In this document: positions 6,054 through 11,874 of the stretch, piece by piece
How positions within the stretch are numbered: position 1 is the first letter of the stretch
Layout: each line of letters starts with the position of its first letter
From: Nitrososphaerota archaeon
GTDB taxonomy: Archaea; Thermoproteota; Nitrososphaeria; Nitrososphaerales; Gagatemarchaeaceae
Direction: 5' to 3'
DNA length: 16,099 bases
NCBI GenBank assembly: GCA_005877225.1
Contig: VBPK01000182.1
Location: 1 to 16,099, forward strand
Program-made: the position numbers and the translations under genes
Notes under the pieces: model-generated
Told to the model about the DNA's origin: nothing
Database searches by the model: none
Seen by the model: only the letters and a program-made list of their open reading frames with translations

Positions 6054-6179
6054 ATGAGGAGGATTTTCATAGCTTCGGAAGGGCATTTGCAAATACGCTT
6101 AAAAGAGGCAGCAGTCGAGGGATTCAAGCAGCAGTCGAGTGATTCAAGGAAGGCCGACTGCAGATGGAACCGTGGGTGA
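6054..6179 (+). CDS. Possible 41-residue leaderless ORF or gene remnant
   Basis: The frame MRRIFIASEGHLQIRLKEAA runs to a TGA at 6177-6179. A TATA-like CTAAATAC (6021-6028) is centred 30 bases before its ATG, the spacing seen at other leaderless genes here. It overlaps the proposed FkbM start by 41 bases in another frame and crosses the 20-base tandem duplication, so its C-terminal half may be scrambled. It matches no family I know. It may be a real small gene, the truncated start of a lost gene, or chance. Confidence 0.2.
   Translation: MRRIFIASEGHLQIRLKEAAVEGFKQQSSDSRKADCRWNRG
6098..6105 (+). promoter_or_regulatory. TATA-like box upstream of the FkbM gene
   Basis: CTTAAAAG is centred about 38 bases before the GTG at 6139. 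This is longer than the 27-32 bases typical here, so it would give a leader of about 10 bases at that start, or a longer one if translation starts further in. Confidence 0.4.
6108..6147 (+). repeat. 20-bp tandem duplication at the start of the FkbM gene
   Basis: Two copies of a 20-base unit beginning GCAGCAGTCGAG (6108-6127 and 6128-6147) lie head to tail and differ at one base. The differing T (6140) creates the GTG used as the longest FkbM start, so the copy event changed the 5' end of that gene or its leader. Confidence 0.75.
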
Positions 6180-7101
6180 CGAGTTCCGCTTGTCATGGGA
6201 GCTAATCCTAAACCTGAAGCATTCCCTTCGAGTGATGCAGTTACTGCTCCGATTCCCATCTACCATTCCAAGACTGATCGAAGGCCTGTGGTGGAATAGA
6301 ATCGCGCATCGAACGGTACTTGGGTTAGAGTCGTACATCGAAAGGCGGGTGGTGGACACGTATGTCAATAATCCAGTTCATGTGAAACGCATCCACGGTT
6401 TCGAGATTTACTTGAACCCCCACGCAGAGTACATCTCACCACTGATAGCAGTCGCTGGTATCTGGGAGCTCGCTACGACGGACCTGTTTATCGAGCTATT
6501 AAGAAAGGGGGGACGAGTCGTCGATGTCGGAGCCAACGTGGGTTGGTTTACTCTTCTCGCCGCGAGGCGAGTTGGACAAGACGGAACTGTACTATCGTTC
6601 GAACCGGCCCCGGCAAACTTTTCGCTCTTGGCAAAATCTGTCGAACGAAACAAATTCCGTAATGTCAGGCTGTTCAATGAAATCGTGTCGGACATCGATG
6701 GTACGCGGACATTATATCTCGTTAGGCGGACAGCGGAGACGGGTCTTCACTCGATCGTCAGGAGTCACGGAGGAGAAGAATTGGCCATTTCGTCGGTTCG
6801 GCTTGATACCGTGGCGAGGAGCCTCGGGATCGATCGCATTGATGTCCTAAAAGTAGACGTGGAAGGAGCAGAGCCTGAAGTTCTTCTAGGAGCGGAGAGG
6901 TTAATCTCTCAAAGAAAAATAAAAAACATGGTTCTAGAATGGAATCCAGAAGTTTGGCCGAGAAATAGGACACTGTTAGACGAACTCTTAAGCACGTATG
7001 AATTCTACAGAATTCGTCGCTTGTCACCCTTCGTTCTGCAAAAGTTGAAAGCCGGATCCTTTCCAAGTTCTCAGACAAATATCTATCTGAAACTGGTTTA
7101 G
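6139..7101 (+). CDS. FkbM-family SAM-dependent methyltransferase
   Basis: Up to 320 residues. The SAM-binding motif I is VVDVGANVGWFTLL (127-140), followed by LSFEPAPANFSLL (152-164). The FkbM signature DVLKVDVEGAEPEVLLGAE spans about 235-253, and a C-terminal part has NMVLEWNPEVW. FkbM enzymes O-methylate sugars and other hydroxyls, and in prokaryotes often sit in glycan or surface-polymer loci. No glycosyltransferase is visible nearby, so the substrate is unknown. The GTG at 6139 is the longest start. TTG 6190 or the ATG at codon 33 are alternatives, because the first ~30 residues are unlike the family and cross a tandem repeat. The gene is visibly more AT-rich than the rest, especially in its last 250 bases, and sits beside an IS remnant, which suggests acquisition by transfer. 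Confidence 0.88.
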   Translation: MIQGRPTADGTVGDEFRLSWELILNLKHSLRVMQLLLRFPSTIPRLIEGLWWNRIAHRTVLGLESYIERRVVDTYVNNPVHVKRIHGFEIYLNPHAEYISPLIAVAGIWELATTDLFIELLRKGGRVVDVGANVGWFTLLAARRVGQDGTVLSFEPAPANFSLLAKSVERNKFRNVRLFNEIVSDIDGTRTLYLVRRTAETGLHSIVRSHGGEELAISSVRLDTVARSLGIDRIDVLKVDVEGAEPEVLLGAERLISQRKIKNMVLEWNPEVWPRNRTLLDELLSTYEFYRIRRLSPFVLQKLKAGSFPSSQTNIYLKLV

Positions 7102-7215
7102 AAGAGCACGATGAAGAAGCTGCCAGCAGTAAGAATTCCTCCATATTATTTCTGGAAATCAAGGTGCCTGAAGGCGCTTCTTAGTCCGGTCAGAATAGTT
7201 CTTCATGCGACATGA

Positions 7216-7497
7216 TTCCTCAGACACGGTGTTATAGGGCAAAGCAGGAGAGCAGGTATATCGGGATGGTCAGGGCCGTCTTCAAGGTCTGTAAAAGGCA
7301 GTGCATCCCGCTCTACTCAAGCAAGTATTCCGGAAGGAGGCGACTACGCCGGTCAGCTGGAGGTGACCCTTCTAGCGGAAAAAAGCAGGAAAGTGATGGC
7401 CATCATAAAGTCCCTTGAACCTGAGGGCGCAGAGGACATTGACGTGGCAATGGAACAAGAGGATCGTCACTCCACATGGACATTGTGGTGGGATTAG
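7216..7497 (+). pseudogene. Start-less reading frame, probable gene remnant
   Basis: This covers most of the 429 bases between the FkbM gene and the zinc-ribbon gene. The frame is open for 93 codons from a TGA at 7213 to a TAG at 7495. It has no ATG, GTG or TTG until about codon 48. Its second half reads like a real fold: a strand (GQLEVTLLAE), a helix (KSRKVMAIIKSLEPEG) and a strand (AEDIDVAMEQE). Just past codon 84 a neighbouring frame reads SLHMDIVV, as if a frameshift followed. The strand-helix-strand-strand order recalls small Pcc1-like KEOPS subunits, but this is weak. Another frame (from ATG 7213) contains QCIPLYSSKYSGRR, reminiscent of some transposase N-termini. Either way it looks like debris, not an intact gene. 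Confidence 0.35.
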
Positions 7498-7499
7498 CT

Positions 7500-7507
7500 C
7501 TTATAGG
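7500..7507 (+). promoter_or_regulatory. TATA box of the 44-residue zinc-ribbon gene
   Basis: CTTATAGG is centred near 7503, 28 bases before the ATG at 7531. There is no Shine-Dalgarno sequence between, so the mRNA should be leaderless. Confidence 0.55.
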
Positions 7508-7530
7508 CAAGTCCGCGTGCCTTGGAAGGC

Positions 7531-7665
7531 ATGACACAAAGCAAGGCCGACCTAAGGGCATGCTCTAATTGCGGAATCGTCTTTACCGCGAACTCGAAGA
7601 GGGGAGCATTCGGCAAGTGTCCCAACTGCGTAAGTTCTGCGATTGAAGCGATCAAGGATCTCTGA
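7531..7665 (+). CDS. 44-residue zinc-ribbon protein
   Basis: A tiny basic protein that starts MTQSKADLRACSNCG and stops at a TGA (7663-7665). Four cysteines are spaced C11-X2-C14-X15-C30-X2-C33, the knuckle pattern of a zinc ribbon. A short helix (SAIEAIKDL) follows. It fits no named ribosomal or RNA-polymerase zinc ribbon that I recognise. Its TATA box is 28 bases upstream and the following nurA promoter is separate, so it is probably transcribed alone. A T-run at 7716-7721, about 50 bases past the stop, could end its transcript. A role in nucleic-acid or protein binding is a guess from the fold. Confidence 0.65.
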   Translation: MTQSKADLRACSNCGIVFTANSKRGAFGKCPNCVSSAIEAIKDL

Positions 7666-7698
7666 ATCCGGGGAAAACTTACAGAGAAACCGCTCCGA

Positions 7699-7739
7699 CA
7701 ATACTTACTAAGCCGTTTTTTCGCAATACTTATAAGCCG
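7699..7739 (+). promoter_or_regulatory. nurA-herA promoter with duplicated element
   Basis: CAATACTTACTAAGCCG (7699-7715) and CAATACTTATAAGCCG (7724-7739) are near-identical copies 25 bases apart, separated by a T-run. The second contains a clean TATA box, CTTATAAG (7729-7736), centred about 32 bases before ATG 7764. The first contains a damaged version. The duplication may give a second initiation site or a repeated regulator site. Confidence 0.55.
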
Positions 7740-7763
7740 GATGCCGCAGTCATGTTGCGCAAG

Positions 7764-8759
7764 ATGGCCACCACAATCCGGGCCCTTCCCGAGAGTGACA
7801 CCATCGAGCTTCTCGACTCCGTGGCGCAGGAGTTGAGGCAGGGATACGAGGAGCTGGCGATCAGTGTCGAACGAGAGCTATCGGGCCGACACTTCATCTT
7901 CAGCAGATACGGAAAGGAGCTGTATCCCTACTTCGAAGAGGTCGACGCGGCCGTAGTCCCTGGGTGCATATTTCCAATCAAAGAAGGGCGACTGGTCGCG
8001 TCGGTCGACTCGAGTTGTGTACTCGTCGGCGAGACCTCGGACGGCGCGCTCTATGCGGCCAGGGCAGCCGTGGGGATCTCTTACGAGGGGATGGTCAGGA
8101 GGTTTGTAAGGCTGGGTCCCGTCCTGGTCTATGTGTCACGGAGCGGCGTCACGGGCATACGAGCCGAAGTGACTTCGCTCGAACTCGACGCCCTAATCTC
8201 CGACCATTCGGTGGCAGAGAGGGCGATACGGAACAAGATCGAGAGGCGGGTGATGGAGTCTCTTCTTTCCTCTAGGAAGGAGGTGGTCGTCATGGCCGAC
8301 GGTTCGTTGAAGCATCCATTCGGTCAGTTCTCCGGTTCACTCCCGTCACCACGCGCGCGCAACAACTGCCTCATCGGCTTCTCAAAGTCGAGCAACCTGA
8401 TCCTCTCTGAAGGGGCTGTCGGCTCCCTTAGCAGAGCGCGGGGCGCCGTGTATCACGTTCTCGACGAGGGACCTGTCATTACGCTGCTCGCGAAGTTCTG
8501 CACGGACGGCCTCGTGTTCCGACTCGATTTGGTGAACTCGAAGGAAGAGGTTCGCGAGATGCTGGGCAGGGTACTATGGAACGACGCCTTTCCTGCCGGC
8601 TATCCCGAGTCGCTGAAGCTCGCCCACCACCTGTCCGTCTTCACCAAGGCTGACGGTGAGGCGATCAAGGCGCTCGTGACCGGGAGGTTCAGGCTAAGGG
8701 GAGTTCCCACCATCACGCTGAGGAGGATCGCGCTCGGGGGCTTCAACGGGGGCGCGTGA
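7764..8759 (+). CDS. nurA: NurA 5'-3' nuclease
   Basis: NurA works with the HerA translocase, and in archaea with Mre11-Rad50, to resect double-strand DNA ends for homologous recombination. The protein has 331 residues from ATG 7764. The family's two metal-binding signatures are present: VASVDSSCV (Asp near residue 82) and VVVMADGSLKHPFG (Asp near 179), with ALYAARAAVGIS between. An ATG at 7752 is also in frame, but it is only ~20 bases after the TATA box centre, too close to be inside the transcript. ATG 7764 fits a leaderless or near-leaderless mRNA. The stop overlaps the herA start by 4 bases (GTGA), so the two are translationally coupled, as expected for a complex. Confidence 0.88.
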   Translation: MATTIRALPESDTIELLDSVAQELRQGYEELAISVERELSGRHFIFSRYGKELYPYFEEVDAAVVPGCIFPIKEGRLVASVDSSCVLVGETSDGALYAARAAVGISYEGMVRRFVRLGPVLVYVSRSGVTGIRAEVTSLELDALISDHSVAERAIRNKIERRVMESLLSSRKEVVVMADGSLKHPFGQFSGSLPSPRARNNCLIGFSKSSNLILSEGAVGSLSRARGAVYHVLDEGPVITLLAKFCTDGLVFRLDLVNSKEEVREMLGRVLWNDAFPAGYPESLKLAHHLSVFTKADGEAIKALVTGRFRLRGVPTITLRRIALGGFNGGA

Positions 8760-10225
8760 GAATAAGAATTCTGAAGAAGGAGGCTGACAACATACTTGTG
8801 GCCGCGTCGAAGGAGAACGTACGAGTCGGCGACTACATCCTCGTGAGCGAGGGCGCGAGGAGGCTGGTCCTTCAGATTTACGACGAAAGGTACCTCGACG
8901 TAGAGGGGATAGAAGAAGAGATAGCGAGAGAGGAGGTCCTTTCGGCTTCAGCCCAAGGAGTGGTGGAGGACCCGTTGGACCTATCGAGCGTCTCGACTCT
9001 AATCAGGGACATGAGGATTCTGGTCTGCAAGGCGCGTGGCACCATCGAGAAGGGTAGGCTATCCCCGCGTATCGACTGGGTCCCGTCGAGAGCCAACTCG
9101 AAGATTTCTAGGATTATGGTGAACGAGCTCTCGTCTAGCATAGCGCCGCTCGGCCGAAGGAAGATCAAGGTTGGGAAGGTCGATTCTTCCTTCGACTTTT
9201 CTCTTGCCGCTGAGGCACTCGACGGCAGGATAACGGTGATTACCGGCAGGAAGGAGTCGGGCAAGTCCCACCTTGCCAAGATGTTACTCAGGGGTTTGCT
9301 CGAGTACGGGGCCTACAGCTTGGTCTTCGACCTCAACGATGAGTATGATACCGTCGGGTTGAGGGAGGACGGCACGAAGTCCTCTGTCGCGGGGAGGGTG
9401 GTTGTTCTGAGACCCGGGAGAGAGCTGAGGTTCAGCCTCTCCTCGGTCGGCCTGCGACCTGTAGTCTCCTTGTTAACCCACTCGCTCGAGATGCCTGGTA
9501 CCTCGCTGAGGGAGTTCGTCAAAATCTGGGAGTCAATCCAGTCAAGAGGAGAGTTGAGTATGAGAGGACTCGAGGAAGCCATACAACAGTGGAGGTGCAA
9601 TGAGCTAGTGAGGGACGCGATGCACGCTCGCTATCACACCCTCCTGTCGTCAGGTCTCTTCACTGACTCCCCTGAAAGGCAGTTTGACCTCGAGAAGTTC
9701 TTCGCTTCGAGAGAGGAGGGGGCGGCGCTAGTTCTCTCTCTCGGTGGGGTTTCCCCCCTGAACCGGAGGATGGTCGTGGAGATGATTCTGTCAAAGCTGG
9801 TGGAGCTCCTCGAGCAGCGGGCGATCCCCCCTGTCTTTCTCCTGGCGGAGGAGGCCCACCTGTACCTCAGGGAGACCTACTGGGAGGATCTTATTACCAG
9901 GATGCGACACTTCGGGGTCTTCTCGATCTTCGTCACCAATCAGCCGGACGCGATCGACCAGAAGATCTATCGCCAGGTCGACAACATCTTCCTCTACAAC
10001 TTCTCCAACGAGGCTGACCTCTCGCTCGTCTCTCAGGCCTCGATGGTCGACGCCGAAACTGTGAGGGCGATAGTCAGAACCCTCCCGCCTCACACGTGTC
10101 TCCTGCTTGGCCACGCCGCCAACAACCTACCCCTCGTCATCGGCGTTAACCCATTCGACTCGCCGTCTTCGGGAGTTACACGAAGATTCTTTGGCGACAT
10201 CGACCTTCAGCGAATGGTGGAGTAG
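8756..10225 (+). CDS. herA: HerA hexameric DNA translocase/ATPase
   Basis: HerA is a ring ATPase that pumps DNA and drives NurA during end resection. At 489 residues it is of normal length. The N-terminal HAS-barrel is visible (ENVRVGDYILVSEGARRLVL, about 20-39). The Walker A motif is GRKESGKSH (164-172), and FDLNDEYD follows the first RecA-like strand as usual. The Walker B region is VFLLAEEAHLYL (about 360-371), followed by RMRHFGVFSIFVTNQPDAID with sensor and arginine-finger candidates. FLYNFSNEADLSLVSQAS lies near the C-terminus. The start is a GTG overlapping the nurA stop. No mre11 or rad50 gene is adjacent, although many archaea keep all four together. Confidence 0.93.
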   Translation: MRIRILKKEADNILVAASKENVRVGDYILVSEGARRLVLQIYDERYLDVEGIEEEIAREEVLSASAQGVVEDPLDLSSVSTLIRDMRILVCKARGTIEKGRLSPRIDWVPSRANSKISRIMVNELSSSIAPLGRRKIKVGKVDSSFDFSLAAEALDGRITVITGRKESGKSHLAKMLLRGLLEYGAYSLVFDLNDEYDTVGLREDGTKSSVAGRVVVLRPGRELRFSLSSVGLRPVVSLLTHSLEMPGTSLREFVKIWESIQSRGELSMRGLEEAIQQWRCNELVRDAMHARYHTLLSSGLFTDSPERQFDLEKFFASREEGAALVLSLGGVSPLNRRMVVEMILSKLVELLEQRAIPPVFLLAEEAHLYLRETYWEDLITRMRHFGVFSIFVTNQPDAIDQKIYRQVDNIFLYNFSNEADLSLVSQASMVDAETVRAIVRTLPPHTCLLLGHAANNLPLVIGVNPFDSPSSGVTRRFFGDIDLQRMVE

Positions 10226-10274
10226 CAGAAAATCATGCTATTCTAGCAAAGGAGCATAGAGTAACCAGTCCGAA

Positions 10275-10287
10275 TTGACTTCGTCAA
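10275..10287. promoter_or_regulatory. Operator-like dyad upstream of the XRE gene
   Basis: TTGACTTCGTCAA is a perfect 5-bp inverted repeat with a 3-base spacer. It ends 2 bases before the TATA region of the XRE gene, at the position of the BRE element. A dimeric repressor bound here would block TFB/TBP binding, and the downstream HTH protein is the natural candidate for autoregulation. This is inference from position and symmetry. Confidence 0.4.
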
Positions 10288-10288
10288 A

Positions 10289-10299
10289 AGCTTAAATCG
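10289..10299 (+). promoter_or_regulatory. TATA box of the XRE gene
   Basis: AGCTTAAATCG contains a TATA-like box centred about 29 bases before the TTG at 10323. This supports the unusual TTG start as a leaderless initiation codon. Confidence 0.55.
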
Positions 10300-10322
10300 A
10301 GTCCGCCAAAAACCAAACTCTC

Positions 10323-11009
10323 TTGCAGGCGGCAAACACCGACGCCCTCGCCAAGATAGCCGGAAACGTCGTCGCAAGTAGCGACCCCGGCAGGGCTCTG
10401 AAGGCTTGGAGAGAGAAGCTGGGGATTAAGCAGGTGCTCCTCGCGAAAGAGATGAGGATATCGCCTTCCGTTCTCAGTGATTACGAGAGCGGGCGCAGGC
10501 CTTCCCCGGGCGTCCTGTTCGTGAGAAGGTACATCGAGGCGCTCGTCGGACTCGACGAGTCGAAGGGGAGGGTCGTTTCGAAACTCGTCTCCAACGACCG
10601 GGAAGCCGCGATACTCGCGATAGGAGAATTTCAGACCCCAGTGAAGGCCTCCCAGATTCTGCGCGCAGTCGACGGCCGCCTCCTGACAGGGGACGAGTCG
10701 TTCGTGAACTTGTACGGCTACACCGTGGTCGACAGCATCAAGACGATCTACGCGCTCTCTGGATACGACTTCTATAGGATATTCGGTGCCACGACCGAGA
10801 GAGCTCTGGTTTTCACGAAGGTGGGGACAGGCCGAAGCCCGATGGTTGCAATCCGCGCCTCGCCGCTGAAACCGAGGATGGTCGTGATTCACGGACCGAG
10901 AGAGCTGGACCCGCTCGCGCTCGAGCTGGCCAAGAGGGAGGGAATCATACTGGCGCTCTCGGGTTCTCGGAGTGAGGAGGAGATAATCTCCTCGCTAAAG
11001 GGAATTTAG
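10323..11009 (+). CDS. XRE-type HTH regulator, archaeal COG1709-like
   Basis: A 228-residue protein. A Cro/C1-type helix-turn-helix covers about residues 24-75 (GRALKAWREKLGIKQVLLAK, then MRISPSVLSDYESGRR, with FVRRYIEAL). The remaining two-thirds is a distinct domain (GYTVVDSIKTIYALSGYDFY, then FTKVGTGRSPMVAIRASPLK, and VIHGPRELDPLALELAKREG). This architecture matches an archaeal family of predicted regulators that I recall as COG1709; the family number is from memory. The C-terminal domain probably senses a ligand, as yet unknown. The start is TTG, supported by the TATA box at leaderless distance. The dyad at 10275-10287 suggests autoregulation. Confidence 0.82.
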   Translation: MQAANTDALAKIAGNVVASSDPGRALKAWREKLGIKQVLLAKEMRISPSVLSDYESGRRPSPGVLFVRRYIEALVGLDESKGRVVSKLVSNDREAAILAIGEFQTPVKASQILRAVDGRLLTGDESFVNLYGYTVVDSIKTIYALSGYDFYRIFGATTERALVFTKVGTGRSPMVAIRASPLKPRMVVIHGPRELDPLALELAKREGIILALSGSRSEEEIISSLKGI

Positions 11010-11016
11010 CGGGCAA

Positions 11017-11027
11017 CCTTTTTACTT
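11017..11027 (+). promoter_or_regulatory. Weak TATA-like box of the DUF92 gene
   Basis: ACCTTTTTACT is T-rich and centred about 31 bases before TTG 11053. The T-run could equally terminate the XRE transcript, which ends at 11009. Both uses are possible. Confidence 0.35.
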
Positions 11028-11052
11028 CATCGCCCATTCGCTGCCATTCGGG

Positions 11053-11874
11053 TTGATTCAACTCGACCTCACACTGGCACTCGTCATGCTGGCCGTCGTG
11101 GTCCTCTTCGCGCTCGCCGCCATCCTGCTCAGGGTACTCGACGGCAGGGGCTTTCTCGCGAGTGTCGCCGTGGGCTACTCTATCATCGTCGGAGGCGGGC
11201 TGGGGTGGTTCATCATTGTCGCGGTCTTCTTCACTCTCGGCGTCGGCTTCACGCTGTACAAGTACGAGTACAAGAAGAGAATAGGGGCTGCGCAGGAGAA
11301 GGGAGGGGCTAGAAACTGGCCGAATATTCTTGCCAACGGCGGGGCCGCTTCTATCTTTGCGCTCGCCGAGCTCTTCAGCGGGGGTCTGCTTTTCGCGGCG
11401 CTCTTTGTAGGAAGCATGGCCGCCGCGGCCTCCGATACCGTCTCCACCGAGCTGGGACTCCTCAGCAAGTTCAAGCCCCGTCTACTGATTCGTCCTCGCT
11501 CTCCGGTACCCCCGGGAACATCGGGAGGAGTGACTCCCCTCGGCTTCGCCGGCGCCTTCTTCGCATCCCTCGTAATAGGGGTGATGGCCTCCCTACTCGG
11601 CGTCCTCCCGGGGGTTCTGCCTCCTCTCGCCGCGGCCCTTGCCGGTGGATTTGTCGGGTCTGTGGCGGACAGCTTCTACGGAGCTACCATCCAGAGGAAA
11701 GGGTTCTGCGTCGTCTGCGGGAAGCCTGTAGAGAACCTGACTCACTGTGGCGGCGAGCCGACGCGGAGAACGGGGGGGTTTCCCTTCGTAGAGAATAATA
11801 TCGTAAACCTCCTCGGCAGCGTGACCGGTGCCCTGGCTTCTCTGATATCAATCCTCCTCCTGATGGGTCATTGA
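11053..11874 (+). CDS. DUF92 integral membrane protein, possible isoprenyl-phosphate kinase
   Basis: A 273-residue membrane protein with about seven hydrophobic spans, the first at residues 5-28 and the last at 250-270. Family signatures are AAAASDTVSTELG (Asp 128), SPVPPGTSGGVTPLG (150-164) and VADSFYGATIQ (Asp 206). Next comes a cytosolic-looking loop with three cysteines (C219, C222, C232 plus His 231) that may bind zinc, then GGFPFVENNIVNLLGS. The plant DUF92 protein VTE6 phosphorylates phytyl phosphate. By analogy an archaeal member could act on geranylgeranyl phosphate for lipid synthesis or salvage, but this is not shown. The TTG start is supported by spacing to a weak TATA box. Its end overlaps the convergent glyS by 7 bases. 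Confidence 0.85.
   Translation: MIQLDLTLALVMLAVVVLFALAAILLRVLDGRGFLASVAVGYSIIVGGGLGWFIIVAVFFTLGVGFTLYKYEYKKRIGAAQEKGGARNWPNILANGGAASIFALAELFSGGLLFAALFVGSMAAAASDTVSTELGLLSKFKPRLLIRPRSPVPPGTSGGVTPLGFAGAFFASLVIGVMASLLGVLPGVLPPLAAALAGGFVGSVADSFYGATIQRKGFCVVCGKPVENLTHCGGEPTRRTGGFPFVENNIVNLLGSVTGALASLISILLLMGH

Noticed and set aside
7213..7419. 68-codon frame from ATG 7213 as a gene
   Set aside because: Basic, low-complexity end, no TATA box at leaderless distance, and overlap with a more protein-like frame. Kept only as possible transposase debris.
5214..7530. Defence island or novel multi-gene system around the FkbM gene
   Set aside because: Only one intact gene is present; the rest is an inactive IS and a broken frame. 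No nuclease, helicase or restriction component was seen there.
8756..10225. HerA Walker B with Glu (LLAEEAH) in place of Asp-Glu as an inactivating change
   Set aside because: The EEAH form is, as far as I recall, common in HerA proteins, so it is not evidence of lost activity.
10284..10892. 202-codon minus-strand frame opposite the XRE gene
   Set aside because: Antisense shadow; the plus strand has a recognisable HTH and a TATA box at the right distance.
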